DNA from: Acidobacteriaceae bacterium
Lineage (GTDB): Bacteria; Acidobacteriota; Terriglobia; Terriglobales; Acidobacteriaceae
NCBI GenBank assembly: GCA_003140075.1
Contig: PLIO01000068.1
Coordinates: 72,239 to 133,002 of the forward strand
Length of the DNA stretch: 60,764 nt
Direction of reading: 5' to 3'
The notes under the pieces are model-generated. The model had not been told where the DNA came from and made no database searches. It saw nothing but the letters and a program-made list of their open reading frames with translations. Each line of letters starts with the position of its first letter. The stretch's first letter is position 1. Made by a program: the position numbers and the translations under genes. This document shows, one piece after another, positions 48,687 through 56,756 of the stretch.

Positions 48687-50135
48687 ATGGGTCCGACGAA
48701 TCATTCACGCCGCCGTCGATACTTCCTGCCGGTATTGCTGTGCTTCATGTTCTCAGTACTTGATTTCTCCCCAGCACAACAGACCGATAAAGGCGCTGAT
48801 CCATCAATCGATGCACCGAAGCCAGGCCTCGCCGATTCGAAGAGCTTCTTTGCCCGCTGGGCGGATTTCTATCGCGAAGATTGGTCGGCCACCACTGCTT
48901 CTTCGCCTGCTCCGGAGCGCCGCGGCCTGCCCTCGCCACTGGATTCGCCGCCCTTTCCGAATTCAGATTGGTCCTATGGTGGGTCGCCGGTGATCGGGGA
49001 ACCGGACACGAACAGCTATCCGCTGATGACGGCCATCAACCAGGCCAGAAGCCGCACCAAACTGTACGGATGGATCGATCCGACTCTGAACTTCAGCACG
49101 TCGACACACAGCAATGCACCCGAGGCGAACGATGTCTACGCGAATCGTTTCGAGCTGAACCAACTCGTCCTCTACGCCGAGCGTTTGCCCGACTCTGTGC
49201 AACGCGACCACATCGACTGGGGCTACCACCTCACGGCTCTTTACGGCACGGACTATCGCTTCACGACGGCGAAGGGTTACTTGAGCGGCCCGTGGGTGAA
49301 CCATCATCGCGAATATGGCTTCGATCCTACGCTGGAATATGTCGATATCTACATTCCTCAGGTTGCGCAGGGCATGAACCTGAGGCTAGGGCGCTTCATC
49401 TCCGTACCGGGGATCGAAGCACAGTTGGCGCCGAACAACTACATCTTCAGCCACTCGCTGCTTTACGCAATTGACCCGTTTACCGATACAGGCCTGATTG
49501 CCACAATTAAGCTGAACGACCAGTGGCTGCTGCAACTTGGGATCACCGCTGGCCAAGATGTTGCCCCGTGGACCTCCGATGCAAAGCCTTCCGGCACGGC
49601 ATGCCTGAGCTATACGACAAAGTCGGTGAACGATAATTTCTATGCCTGCGCCAACGGAATCAACAACGGCAAATACGCTTACAACAATCTGCAGCAATAT
49701 GACACCACCTGGTATCACAAGTTCTCGAAGTCGGTGCACATGGCAACCGAGGCCTGGTATATGTATGAGCGCGACGTGCCCGCTCTCGGAGGCACGATCC
49801 AGCCGGAAACGAACGCGAATGCCGCCGATTGCCTGCCCGGAGAACAGCGTTGCACCGCTCCCGAATACGCCATAGTCAACTTCCTGCAGAAAGAACTCTC
49901 TGCGCATAACTTCCTGTCGTTTCGCAGCGATTTTCTCGACGACAAGAAAGGCCAGCGCACCGGCTACGCCACACGATACTCAGAGAACACGATCATGTGG
50001 TGCCATTGGATCGGCACAACGGTCCAGTTGCGTCCGGAGGTGCGCTTCGAGCGTGCCTGGGATCGGAAGGCGTATGACAACGGTCAACGGCAGAATCAAC
50101 TCACCGTGGCGAGCGATCTAATTTTCCACTTTTAG
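48687..50135 (+). CDS. Outer-membrane porin (BBP2/OmpL-like beta-barrel)
   Basis: 482 residues. A basic N-terminus and hydrophobic segment (RRRRYFLPVLLCFMFSVLDF) serve as signal. A Pro/Ser-rich linker precedes the barrel, which opens with LYGWIDPTLNFSTST. Alternating strands follow: FELNQLVLYAERLPDSVQRDHIDWGYHLTALYGTDYRF, LGRFISVPGIEAQLAPNNYIFSHSLLYAIDPFT, WLLQLGITAGQDVAPW. It ends with the outer-membrane C-terminal LTVASDLIFHF (terminal Phe). This layout is that of the putative beta-barrel porin-2 family. Solute unknown. Six cysteines are unusual for a porin and could form loop disulfides. ATG 48687. Confidence 0.8.
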   Translation: MGPTNHSRRRRYFLPVLLCFMFSVLDFSPAQQTDKGADPSIDAPKPGLADSKSFFARWADFYREDWSATTASSPAPERRGLPSPLDSPPFPNSDWSYGGSPVIGEPDTNSYPLMTAINQARSRTKLYGWIDPTLNFSTSTHSNAPEANDVYANRFELNQLVLYAERLPDSVQRDHIDWGYHLTALYGTDYRFTTAKGYLSGPWVNHHREYGFDPTLEYVDIYIPQVAQGMNLRLGRFISVPGIEAQLAPNNYIFSHSLLYAIDPFTDTGLIATIKLNDQWLLQLGITAGQDVAPWTSDAKPSGTACLSYTTKSVNDNFYACANGINNGKYAYNNLQQYDTTWYHKFSKSVHMATEAWYMYERDVPALGGTIQPETNANAADCLPGEQRCTAPEYAIVNFLQKELSAHNFLSFRSDFLDDKKGQRTGYATRYSENTIMWCHWIGTTVQLRPEVRFERAWDRKAYDNGQRQNQLTVASDLIFHF

Positions 50136-50162
50136 CCGCGCTGTTTAGGCGCATTCCTCGGA

Positions 50163-50204
50163 GGTCCGAATTTCAGGCGCTGCCGGGACCTTCTTCGGAC
50201 CTTT
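50163..50204 (+). terminator. Probable terminator after the porin
   Basis: GGTCCGAA (50163-50170) pairs perfectly with TTCGGACC (50194-50201), 23-nt loop, then TTT. The U tract is short, so strength is uncertain. Confidence 0.45.
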
Positions 50205-50292
50205 AACGGCGGCCACCCGGCAAAGAAAAAGACCGCTCAGGGATTGTTAAGGGGACAATGCCGCACGGCGGCAAAACCTTCCGCGAGTTTGC

Positions 50293-50844
50293 CTACTTCA
50301 GCTCCGTAATGATCGCCCGCTGTTTTCCGCGGACCAGCGTTTCGGTGTGCGTCCGATCGCGGAGGTTGAACCGGACCGTACCGAACGTATATGGATTCAC
50401 GACGACTTTCCCGTCCAGCGTGGTAGAACTCAGATCGCCATCGTCGAGGAATACAACCACGGTGTCTTTATCGTGGAAGTGCATGGGCGTGGCCACGCCC
50501 GGCGTCCAGCTGTAATCCCACACAATCACGCGGTCATTTTCCAGGATCTTCTTCGATCCGGGCCGCGGAAAGGCCAGCGGATAGCCGGAAGCGTTGGCGA
50601 TGGGAGCTACCGGATGGTCCTTCAGATCGATCATGATCGATCTTCCGGCAAGGTTCGGCGTGCTGCCCTCGCGCAGGAACGCAGCGCTCCCCGACAAGGA
50701 CACAACCACTGCATCGAATGGCTGCGCAGTCGTCGGACCGCTCACATCCCACACAGCGACGCGGTCGTTCTCAATCAGCGGCTTCGGCGCCGTTTGCGGG
50801 GTGGGCGGGAACAGCATTGCGCAAAGCAACAGGATCGGAATCAT
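50293..50844 (-). CDS. Secreted cupin-like protein
   Basis: 183 residues with a short N-terminal hydrophobic segment (MIPILLLCAMLFPP). Two similar halves each begin LIENDRVAVWDVS / ILENDRVIVWDYS, implying an internally duplicated cupin-like fold. The second has the cupin metal motif residues MHFHDKDTVVVFLDDG and ends in a beta-rich GTVRFNLRDRTHTETL. The first half lacks the histidines. No enzyme family recognised. Convergent with the porin; ATG 50844. Confidence 0.6.
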   Translation of the reverse strand: MIPILLLCAMLFPPTPQTAPKPLIENDRVAVWDVSGPTTAQPFDAVVVSLSGSAAFLREGSTPNLAGRSIMIDLKDHPVAPIANASGYPLAFPRPGSKKILENDRVIVWDYSWTPGVATPMHFHDKDTVVVFLDDGDLSSTTLDGKVVVNPYTFGTVRFNLRDRTHTETLVRGKQRAIITELK

Positions 50845-51082
50845 TGAAGCACCTTCAAGAAAGATCCTCCATCAAGCAAGATACCAGATAATGATCGTGA
50901 AATTCTGTCTTAACATCACCGATCTTTCCAGAGGCCGAGGAGTGCTTTTGCTGTAGCTGCCTCACCGGCCCTGCTGGTTTCGGATTCCGTAACAAAGCCC
51001 CAGTCAGTGATGAATCCAAAGCGTATCGATGTAGGCTTGCCCTGCCCTGCCACGATCTGAAACTTCACCGGAGGGTCGTTGA

Positions 51083-51427
51083 ATGAGTACTGTCTGGAAA
51101 TACGCCATTGCTGCTGGATTCATCGGCTTGCTTCCACTCAGTTTTCTAATCCTGATGCCGCTTGAAGTGGTCATGGTTTTCCATTTGTCGACCATCAACA
51201 AACGCCCGTTTAGTCCCGGCGAGCTGAGCGTTATCCTGGGCATTCTCCTGATCGCCAGTTCCTTCTTCAAGTTCGTGGTGGCCACCATCTTCGTTGTTTT
51301 GGGGGGACCGATCGGATGGATCGCCAAGGCGGTTCTCGCGTTCGCATTTGTCCTTGCCTTCGGCGGGCTGGTGAACCGATATTACGAAATGGAGAACAGT
51401 AAACAGTCGGGGGAATCTCCAAAGTAA
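51083..51427 (+). CDS. Small membrane protein, unknown function
   Basis: 114 residues from ATG 51083, with GGAGGG 8 nt upstream. Three hydrophobic segments (about 7-33, 50-72, 74-98), the second and third close together, and a polar C-terminus (RYYEMENSKQSGESPK). No family recognised. It lies alone between the cupin and the acetamidase-like gene; 238 bp upstream hold nothing I can name. Confidence 0.58.
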   Translation: MSTVWKYAIAAGFIGLLPLSFLILMPLEVVMVFHLSTINKRPFSPGELSVILGILLIASSFFKFVVATIFVVLGGPIGWIAKAVLAFAFVLAFGGLVNRYYEMENSKQSGESPK

Positions 51428-51553
51428 GGTGAGGTCGTGTCGTGGGTCCGGCCTCTTGCTTTATCCTAGTCACCAAGGGTGGTTCCTCGTGCTTGCCTCT
51501 CGGGTCTGCGAGAGACATGGTGACGGCGTAGAGCGCCCTACGGGAGGCCTCTC

Positions 51554-52549
51554 GTGATCGCTCGACTGTTAGCCGCTGCGCTTTTGACCGGATCAGCCTT
51601 TGCCCAGAATACAGTTCAATATACCGCCACCAATGCCAACGTGAAGTACCTGTTCGCCACGGCTGAACCGGTCGCGCATTTAAAATCCGGCGACATTCTT
51701 GACACCAACACGCTCGATTGCTTCGGCAACGTGCTCAGGAAGCCGGGAGACACGCTCAGCATGGTGAAGGGCGACAATCCCCTGACCGGACCATTTTTCG
51801 TCGAAGGTGCGGAGCCCGGCGATACGCTGGCCGTCAAGATTCTCTCTCTCGATGTCGATGGCGACACCGGCGTGGGCGCGTTCGCTCCGGGATTTGGTGC
51901 GCTCAATGAGACCAACTACACGCCCATGCTGCATCCGCCGTTGCCGGAGCGCATCTGGTACTACCACATCGACCACGCCGCGAACACGGCCCTGTTCAAG
52001 GCGCTCGATACCGATTTCTCGGTGAAGATTCCGCTGCATCCTTTCTTCGGCTGCATCGGCGTTGCGCCGGCGGAGGGTGAGGCGCGCAGTTCTGTGGTTC
52101 CCGCCGAGTTCGGCGGCAATATGGATTCGCCCGAAGCCAGCGTGGGCAACACGGTTTATTTTCCGGTGAACGTAAAGGGTGGTCTCTTCTACATAGGCGA
52201 CGGCCACGCCGCCATGGGCGATGGAGAAATCGCCGGCACCGCCATCGAAGTTCCGCTGAAGGCGCGCGTGCAGTTGAGCGTGATCAAGGGCCGCACTATT
52301 GCGTGGCCCCAGTTCGAGAACGACGACGCCATCATGACCGTCGGCGCCTACCGTCCGCTGGACGACGCTTTGCGCATTGCCTTCACCGAACTTGTGCATT
52401 GGATCCACAAAGACTACGGATTATCGGAACTTGATGCTTATGAGCTTCTGTCGAAGGTCGCGAGGATTCATCTGAACGAAATGGTCGACCCAAATTACGT
52501 GGTGGTCGCATCGATTGAGAAGAAGTATTTGCCGCCGAAGAAAAACTGA
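51554..52549 (+). CDS. Secreted acetamidase/formamidase-family protein
   Basis: 331 residues from GTG 51554 with CGGGAGG upstream. A signal peptide (IARLLAAALLTGSAFAQN) makes it exported, unlike most FmdA proteins. The family blocks are present: NPLTGPFFVEGAEPGDTLAVKILSL, HPFFGCIGVAPAEGE, EFGGNMDSPEASVGNTVYFPV, FYIGDGHAAMGDGEIAGTAIE. PF03069 enzymes hydrolyse small amides such as formamide and acetamide. The substrate of exported members is not established. Monocistronic as far as can be seen. Confidence 0.85.
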   Translation: MIARLLAAALLTGSAFAQNTVQYTATNANVKYLFATAEPVAHLKSGDILDTNTLDCFGNVLRKPGDTLSMVKGDNPLTGPFFVEGAEPGDTLAVKILSLDVDGDTGVGAFAPGFGALNETNYTPMLHPPLPERIWYYHIDHAANTALFKALDTDFSVKIPLHPFFGCIGVAPAEGEARSSVVPAEFGGNMDSPEASVGNTVYFPVNVKGGLFYIGDGHAAMGDGEIAGTAIEVPLKARVQLSVIKGRTIAWPQFENDDAIMTVGAYRPLDDALRIAFTELVHWIHKDYGLSELDAYELLSKVARIHLNEMVDPNYVVVASIEKKYLPPKKN

Positions 52550-52757
52550 AGCGGTCGGTGCAGTTTGAAAAACTCAATTCTCCAAACGAACGGGAAGGGC
52601 ACGAGTTTCACTGTGCCGCTTAGTCGCTGAATCTGCCGCGCTTTAGCGCCTGAGGTGAGCCTGTTGCGCTGCTCACGATTTTTCGCAAACTCTCCAGCTG
52701 CCGACGCAGGCCCTCGTCTGGTGTTACCATTCCCTGATCCGCAGCTGATGTATCTAT

Positions 52758-53672
52758 ATGGCCGCGCTCCCTACTCTCCCGAACCCGCGACCCTGGCCCG
52801 AGTTGCCGCTCGAGGCCTGGCAGGATACCTACGCCACGCTCCACATGTGGACGCAGATCGTGGGCAAGGTGCGGCTGGCGCTCAGCCCTCGCATCAATCA
52901 TTGGTGGGAGGTTCCGCTGTATGTAAATGCGCGCGGTCTTACCACTTCTGCCATCCCCTACGGCGATGGGATTTTCGAGATTCAGTTCGACTTTATCGAT
53001 CACACATTGATCATCCAGACCAACTGGGGTCCGTCGAAGACCTTTCCGCTGAAGCCGCAGTCTGTCGCTAACTTCCACGTGGAATTTATGGCAGCCTTGC
53101 GGACGCTGGGCATCGAAGTGAAAATCTGGACGATGCCGGTCGAGGTGCCGGATCCGGTGCGCTTCGAAAGCGACACGCAGCACGCATCCTACGACCGCGA
53201 ATATGCACACCGTTTCTGGCAGATCTTGATCTTGTGCGAAAACGTCTTCGCGGAATTCCGAGCCAAGTTCATCGGCAAGGATAGTCCGGTACATTTTTTC
53301 TGGGGCAGCTTCGACCTGTGCGTGACGCGCTTCTCCGGGCGCCGCGCCCCCGAACGCGTGGGAGCAGATTCCATAACACGCGAGGCTTATTCGCATGAGG
53401 TGATCAGCGCGGGGTTCTGGCCGGGAGGCGGAGACATTAAAGGTCCGGCGTTTTATGCCTACGCGGCGCCAGAGCCTGCTGGCTTTGCTGAGCAAAAAGT
53501 TGAACCTGTGGAGGCCTTCTATCATCCGCAACTGCACGAGTTCCTGCTGATGTATGACGATGTACGCCGTGCCGCATCGCCACGGGAGACGCTGCTAAGC
53601 TTCCTGCAGAGCACCTACGAGGCGGGAGCGAATCTGGCGCGCTGGGATAGGAAGGAATTGGAGAGACACTAG
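52758..53672 (+). CDS. DUF5996-family protein
   Basis: 304 residues from ATG 52758. PWPELPLEAWQDTYATLHMWTQIVGKVRLAL is the characteristic opening. NHWWEVPLYVNARGLTTSAIPYG, FDFIDHTLIIQTNWG, SPVHFFWGSFDLCVTRFSGR and EAYSHEVISAGFWPGG complete the family pattern. It is cytosolic, with no signal and no catalytic motif I know; Trp- and His-rich conserved segments suggest an enzyme. It precedes the UBP zinc-finger gene by 83 bp and may share a transcript. Confidence 0.85.
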   Translation: MAALPTLPNPRPWPELPLEAWQDTYATLHMWTQIVGKVRLALSPRINHWWEVPLYVNARGLTTSAIPYGDGIFEIQFDFIDHTLIIQTNWGPSKTFPLKPQSVANFHVEFMAALRTLGIEVKIWTMPVEVPDPVRFESDTQHASYDREYAHRFWQILILCENVFAEFRAKFIGKDSPVHFFWGSFDLCVTRFSGRRAPERVGADSITREAYSHEVISAGFWPGGGDIKGPAFYAYAAPEPAGFAEQKVEPVEAFYHPQLHEFLLMYDDVRRAASPRETLLSFLQSTYEAGANLARWDRKELERH

Positions 53673-53755
53673 GGATCCTTCGACTGCGGTTGTGCTTGGC
53701 GTTCGCGAAGCACAACCTCCGCTCAGGATGACAGAGCCATCATGGGGAGATGAAA

Positions 53756-54028
53756 ATGGCGAAAAAGTGCAAGCACCTGAATCAAATCAAGTTCACCACC
53801 ACCAATACGCACGTCTGCGAAGAGTGCGTGAAGATCGGCGATACATGGGTTCACCTGCGCATGTGCATGGTATGCGGAAACGTGGGTTGCTGCGATTCGT
53901 CGAAGAACAAGCACGCCACCAAACATTTTCACGACGCCGCCCATCCCGTGATGCGCTCGATCGAGCCGGGAGAAGAATGGATCTGGTGCTACGTGGACGA
54001 AATGATTGCGGGCGAGGTGGACGGGTAG
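53756..54028 (+). CDS. Stand-alone UBP-type zinc-finger protein
   Basis: 90 residues from ATG 53756 (GGGGAG with 6-nt spacing; the ATG at 53750 is too close to it). KCKHLNQ, HVCEECVKIGDTWVHLRMCMVCGNVGCCDSS, HATKHFHDAAHPVMRSIEPGEEW and WCYVDE form the complete set of Cys/His ligands of the ZnF-UBP fold, known from eukaryotic ubiquitin-binding proteins. Bacterial single-domain members exist and their partner is unknown. WCYVDE and GEEWIW lie in the position of the ubiquitin-tail pocket. Family call is firm. Confidence 0.88.
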   Translation: MAKKCKHLNQIKFTTTNTHVCEECVKIGDTWVHLRMCMVCGNVGCCDSSKNKHATKHFHDAAHPVMRSIEPGEEWIWCYVDEMIAGEVDG

Positions 54029-54093
54029 GAAAATCCTAAACAATCAGGAAGCCCGAGAGGTTCGAAGCGGACACTAAAAAAGGCGGGAAAAAA

Positions 54094-54121
54094 TTGAAAG
54101 GGCCGTGACATTGGTTATGCT
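54094..54121 (+). promoter_or_regulatory. Sigma-70-like promoter of the candidate small RNA
   Basis: TTGAAA (54094-54099), 16-bp spacer, TATGCT (54116-54121). It lies in gene-free DNA and would start transcription near 54128. Confidence 0.45.
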
Positions 54122-54127
54122 CTAGCT

Positions 54128-54316
54128 GCCGCCTCCTGCGAGGGAGCCAACAGCGTGGACGCATGTACCGTCACAGCCCCTTGATGCGATCACTGTTTTC
54201 ACAGTCCCAGACCCCAACTGCACCTCGCAGCGCCGTCGGTTTTTTCAGGTCCGGCTGCCTCTCAGGTTGCCCCGCTAGGCTGATCACCCAGTCTACTTCG
54301 GGTCAGCAAGTTTTAT
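54128..54316 (+). ncRNA. Candidate structured small RNA in a 572-bp gene-free interval
   Basis: Behind the promoter at 54094-54121, CTGCGAGG (54136-54143) pairs perfectly with CCTCGCAG (54223-54230). An ACTGT/ACAGT hairpin lies inside, and a run of six T follows at 54240-54245, giving a ~118-nt RNA. A second hairpin (GCTG/CAGC and ACCC/GGGT, 54279-54307) is followed by TTTTATTT, so a ~190-nt form is also possible. The length would suit 6S RNA, but I do not recognise its conserved parts. The rest of the interval (54317-54594) is AT-richer with no supported gene. Confidence 0.4.
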
Positions 54317-54600
54317 TTCGCTGTCCCTTTCGACCGTCGACGGAAGCAACCTTAACAGACCGTTCATAAATGTCAACGCAAACTAATGGTGCACTGCATC
54401 GCATTCGTCCTGTGAATAACAGAAAGTGTAACTTATTGTCGCGGTGCATGTTATGAATAGCCCACCTCAATTCTGGACGACTTTTACACACAAAATGTCA
54501 CAGCGTCCCGGCGAAGGAAAAATCCACAATCGAACCAAATATTCATCTTGACGCAGAATCGTTCTCGGCGCATCTTGCTAATAGTCGAAAAGAAGTGGCG

Positions 54601-55011
54601 ATGTCAGAACTCGTGGCTTATGTGGACGGAGGTTCCCTGGGCAATCCAGGGCCGTCGGGAATTGGGGTGGTGATCGATGGCTGCGAGAGCGGCCCCATCC
54701 GCATCGCCAAATGGATCGGCCACCAGGATAACAACGTCGCCGAATACGTAGCCCTCATGGAAGCCCTGCAGTGCGCCGTCTCCTTGAAAGCCAAGGCACT
54801 GCATGTTTATTCCGATTCCGAGGTCGTAGTCCGGCAGATGAGCGGCGAATATACCTGCCGCAGCTCGCGCCTCTACTCTCTGCACTGGACTTGCCGCAAG
54901 CTGGCGCGCGCCCTGAAGTTCTCCATATCGCACGTCCCACGCGAGAGCAATGCCGAGGCGAACCGCTTGGCCAATGCGGCCGTGCGGGAGCGGGCTGTAG
55001 CGGGCAACTAG
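54601..55011 (+). CDS. RNase HI-family protein (reverse-transcriptase-like RNase H)
   Basis: 136 residues from ATG 54601. Would cut the RNA strand of RNA-DNA hybrids. Three of four metal-binding acids are clear: Asp9 (AYVDGGSLGNPG), Glu48 (NNVAEYVALMEAL) and Asp72 (VYSDSEVVVRQM). The fourth, normally Asp in an ADxLAN motif, is Asn121 (EANRLANAA). In E. coli RNase HI the corresponding Asp-to-Asn change keeps activity, so function is still plausible. The short form without the basic handle resembles the archaeal/RVT-like group. Followed by a long inverted repeat. Confidence 0.88.
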   Translation: MSELVAYVDGGSLGNPGPSGIGVVIDGCESGPIRIAKWIGHQDNNVAEYVALMEALQCAVSLKAKALHVYSDSEVVVRQMSGEYTCRSSRLYSLHWTCRKLARALKFSISHVPRESNAEANRLANAAVRERAVAGN

Positions 55012-55014
55012 CAA

Positions 55015-55082
55015 TTAGCAATTGGCATTTAGCCGTCGAGACTTTCGTGCGTTCCCGGTCCTGGCTAATTGCCAATTGCTAA
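55015..55082. repeat. 20-bp inverted repeat after the RNase HI gene
   Basis: TTAGCAATTGGCATTTAGCC (55015-55034) and GGCTAATTGCCAATTGCTAA (55063-55082) match in 19 of 20 positions, 28-nt loop. Each arm itself repeats an AATTGCTAATTGCCAATT-like unit. No T run follows, so a dispersed palindrome rather than a terminator. Confidence 0.65.
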
Positions 55083-55140
55083 CTGCCGAGACCTTGACAC
55101 CATCCTCCCTCCGAGCGAGACTGCAATTACCGCTTCCGTC

Positions 55141-56646
55141 ATGGATCATTACTCAATTCTCGACCGCAGTTCTGCATCCCCTGCGGTGGAGGGAACGATG
55201 CCGGGCAGCAGCGCAAGCCGATCCGCAATTGCGAGCGTCTCCGCGGGAATTGCCGCTGCCAACGCGCACCTGCCCAAGCCTGCGGAGCCGGGCCCGCGCT
55301 TTCCCGGGGAAGATGGCGGGCGCTCTTTGGCCGAAATGGCCTATCGCGATCTCGATGCCGCTCTGCAATTGCTGGCGGAACGCGCCCTGTACATCACCGG
55401 AGCCAGCGGCGCCGCTATCGCTCTGCGCCGCGGCCAGCACAACGATATGCTTTGCCGCGCCACCACCGGCTCGAACGCCCCTGAGCTGGGCGCATTGCTC
55501 TCCATGGAATACGGACTCTCCGGGGAAAGTGTTCGCACGCGCCAGGTTCTGCGCTGTGACGACGCGGAACGCGATCTCCGCGTGAACCGCGAAGCCTGCC
55601 GCAACCTGGGCATTGCTTCCGTGGTCGTAATGCCCATCGTCAGTGAAGAGCAGGTGCTCGGTGTCTTCGAGCTTCTTTCCGGCGAGCCCCGCGCTTTCGA
55701 TGAGCGCTCTCTTTCTGCCCTGCAGAGGCTAAGCGAAATGGTGGAAACTGCCGTGAAGCATGCTGCGGCTGCGCAGGTTGTGCCGGCGGCCCCGGCAGTT
55801 GGCGCCGTAGAAGTTCAGCCGCCTGTGGATGTGGCCGCACCTGAGACCGCGCCAGTTGCATCCCCCAGCAGCGTGATCGTGGCGGAGCGTACTGATGCGA
55901 TCCCGGCTGCTGCACCCACGCCGTCGGTGAAAGAACTTCCGCCGCAAGAACTAGGAAAAACGGAACCGGAAAAGACGGAGCCGGAAAAGGCCGAACTGGC
56001 AAAGACGGAACCAGAAGAGACCAAGCCACAACCCCTGCCGAAGAAGCCGCTCTTCTGGTCCGCGGCCGTGCACACCCAACCCGCCGCTGTCCGGCCCGAG
56101 GCGGTGTCTGAGTCGATTGCAGTGCCGCCGGTGTTGAGAAATCTGCAGAAATGCCAGGCTTGCGGATTCCCCGTATCGCAGGGACGCACCTTCTGTGTGG
56201 AATGCGAAGAGAAGCAATGGCGGGGCCAGTACCTTCCGCAGCCTGCGGCCGGCCAGCAACCGGATCCGCCTCCGCCACCACAGATGGATGCCACGGTCCG
56301 CGAGGCGCAGGGTATTTTTGTGCAGGACTATCCTTCAGCTCAAGTTTCGGGCCTAACCACCGAACCAGTAGGCACGCTCGTGGCGGGTGCCGCTCCCGAT
56401 TCTGCGGTTGGCAAGCTGGACTTAACTTCCCAGCCGATCGAGCCGGCCACGGCTGAAGCACCCATCGCAACCACCTCAACTCCACCCGCTTCTGAAGTGT
56501 TGGTGGAGGTGCCCGCCACCGACAACTCAACTCCATTCCTTAGCTCGGCTCTGCCGTCAGAATCCTGGTTCGCCGCCAATAAGTACATACTCGGAGCATT
56601 GCTGGTGGTTGCTATCATCATCGCCGCCGTCGCTTGGCTGCGCTGA
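55141..56646 (+). CDS. GAF domain - zinc ribbon - tail-anchored protein
   Basis: 501 residues from ATG 55141. A GAF domain (about 66-206: LDAALQLLAERALYITGASGAAIAL to VGVFELLSGEPRAFDERSLSALQRL) is followed by a ~130-residue Ala/Pro/Glu-rich linker with a repeated KTEPEKxEL unit. A four-cysteine zinc ribbon (CQACG and CVEC; Cys338, 341, 352, 355) and another Pro-rich stretch precede a single C-terminal transmembrane helix (about 482-500, ILGALLVVAIIIAAVAWLR). The body should therefore be cytosolic and anchored at its end. No output domain; perhaps a scaffold or sensor. Weak ribosome site at the chosen start. Confidence 0.75.
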   Translation: MDHYSILDRSSASPAVEGTMPGSSASRSAIASVSAGIAAANAHLPKPAEPGPRFPGEDGGRSLAEMAYRDLDAALQLLAERALYITGASGAAIALRRGQHNDMLCRATTGSNAPELGALLSMEYGLSGESVRTRQVLRCDDAERDLRVNREACRNLGIASVVVMPIVSEEQVLGVFELLSGEPRAFDERSLSALQRLSEMVETAVKHAAAAQVVPAAPAVGAVEVQPPVDVAAPETAPVASPSSVIVAERTDAIPAAAPTPSVKELPPQELGKTEPEKTEPEKAELAKTEPEETKPQPLPKKPLFWSAAVHTQPAAVRPEAVSESIAVPPVLRNLQKCQACGFPVSQGRTFCVECEEKQWRGQYLPQPAAGQQPDPPPPPQMDATVREAQGIFVQDYPSAQVSGLTTEPVGTLVAGAAPDSAVGKLDLTSQPIEPATAEAPIATTSTPPASEVLVEVPATDNSTPFLSSALPSESWFAANKYILGALLVVAIIIAAVAWLR

Positions 56647-56756
56647 GACTCCCGCGTCAACGTTTTTCATTTCCGCACTTCTTTTCTGTGAACGCTGCCC
56701 GCGCGACAGATTACAATTCCTTTCCTGACTTTGCAGAACTGACCGGAGGGCCGATC

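Noticed and set aside
51554-52549. Acetamidase/formamidase as the missing kynurenine formamidase
   Set aside because: It belongs to the small-amide FmdA family, is exported, and is 40 kb from the kynurenine operon; the KynB motif is absent.
54163-54369. 68-codon frame in the 54-kb intergenic interval
   Set aside because: No ribosome site, no homologous feature, and it overlaps the structured RNA candidate with its T runs.
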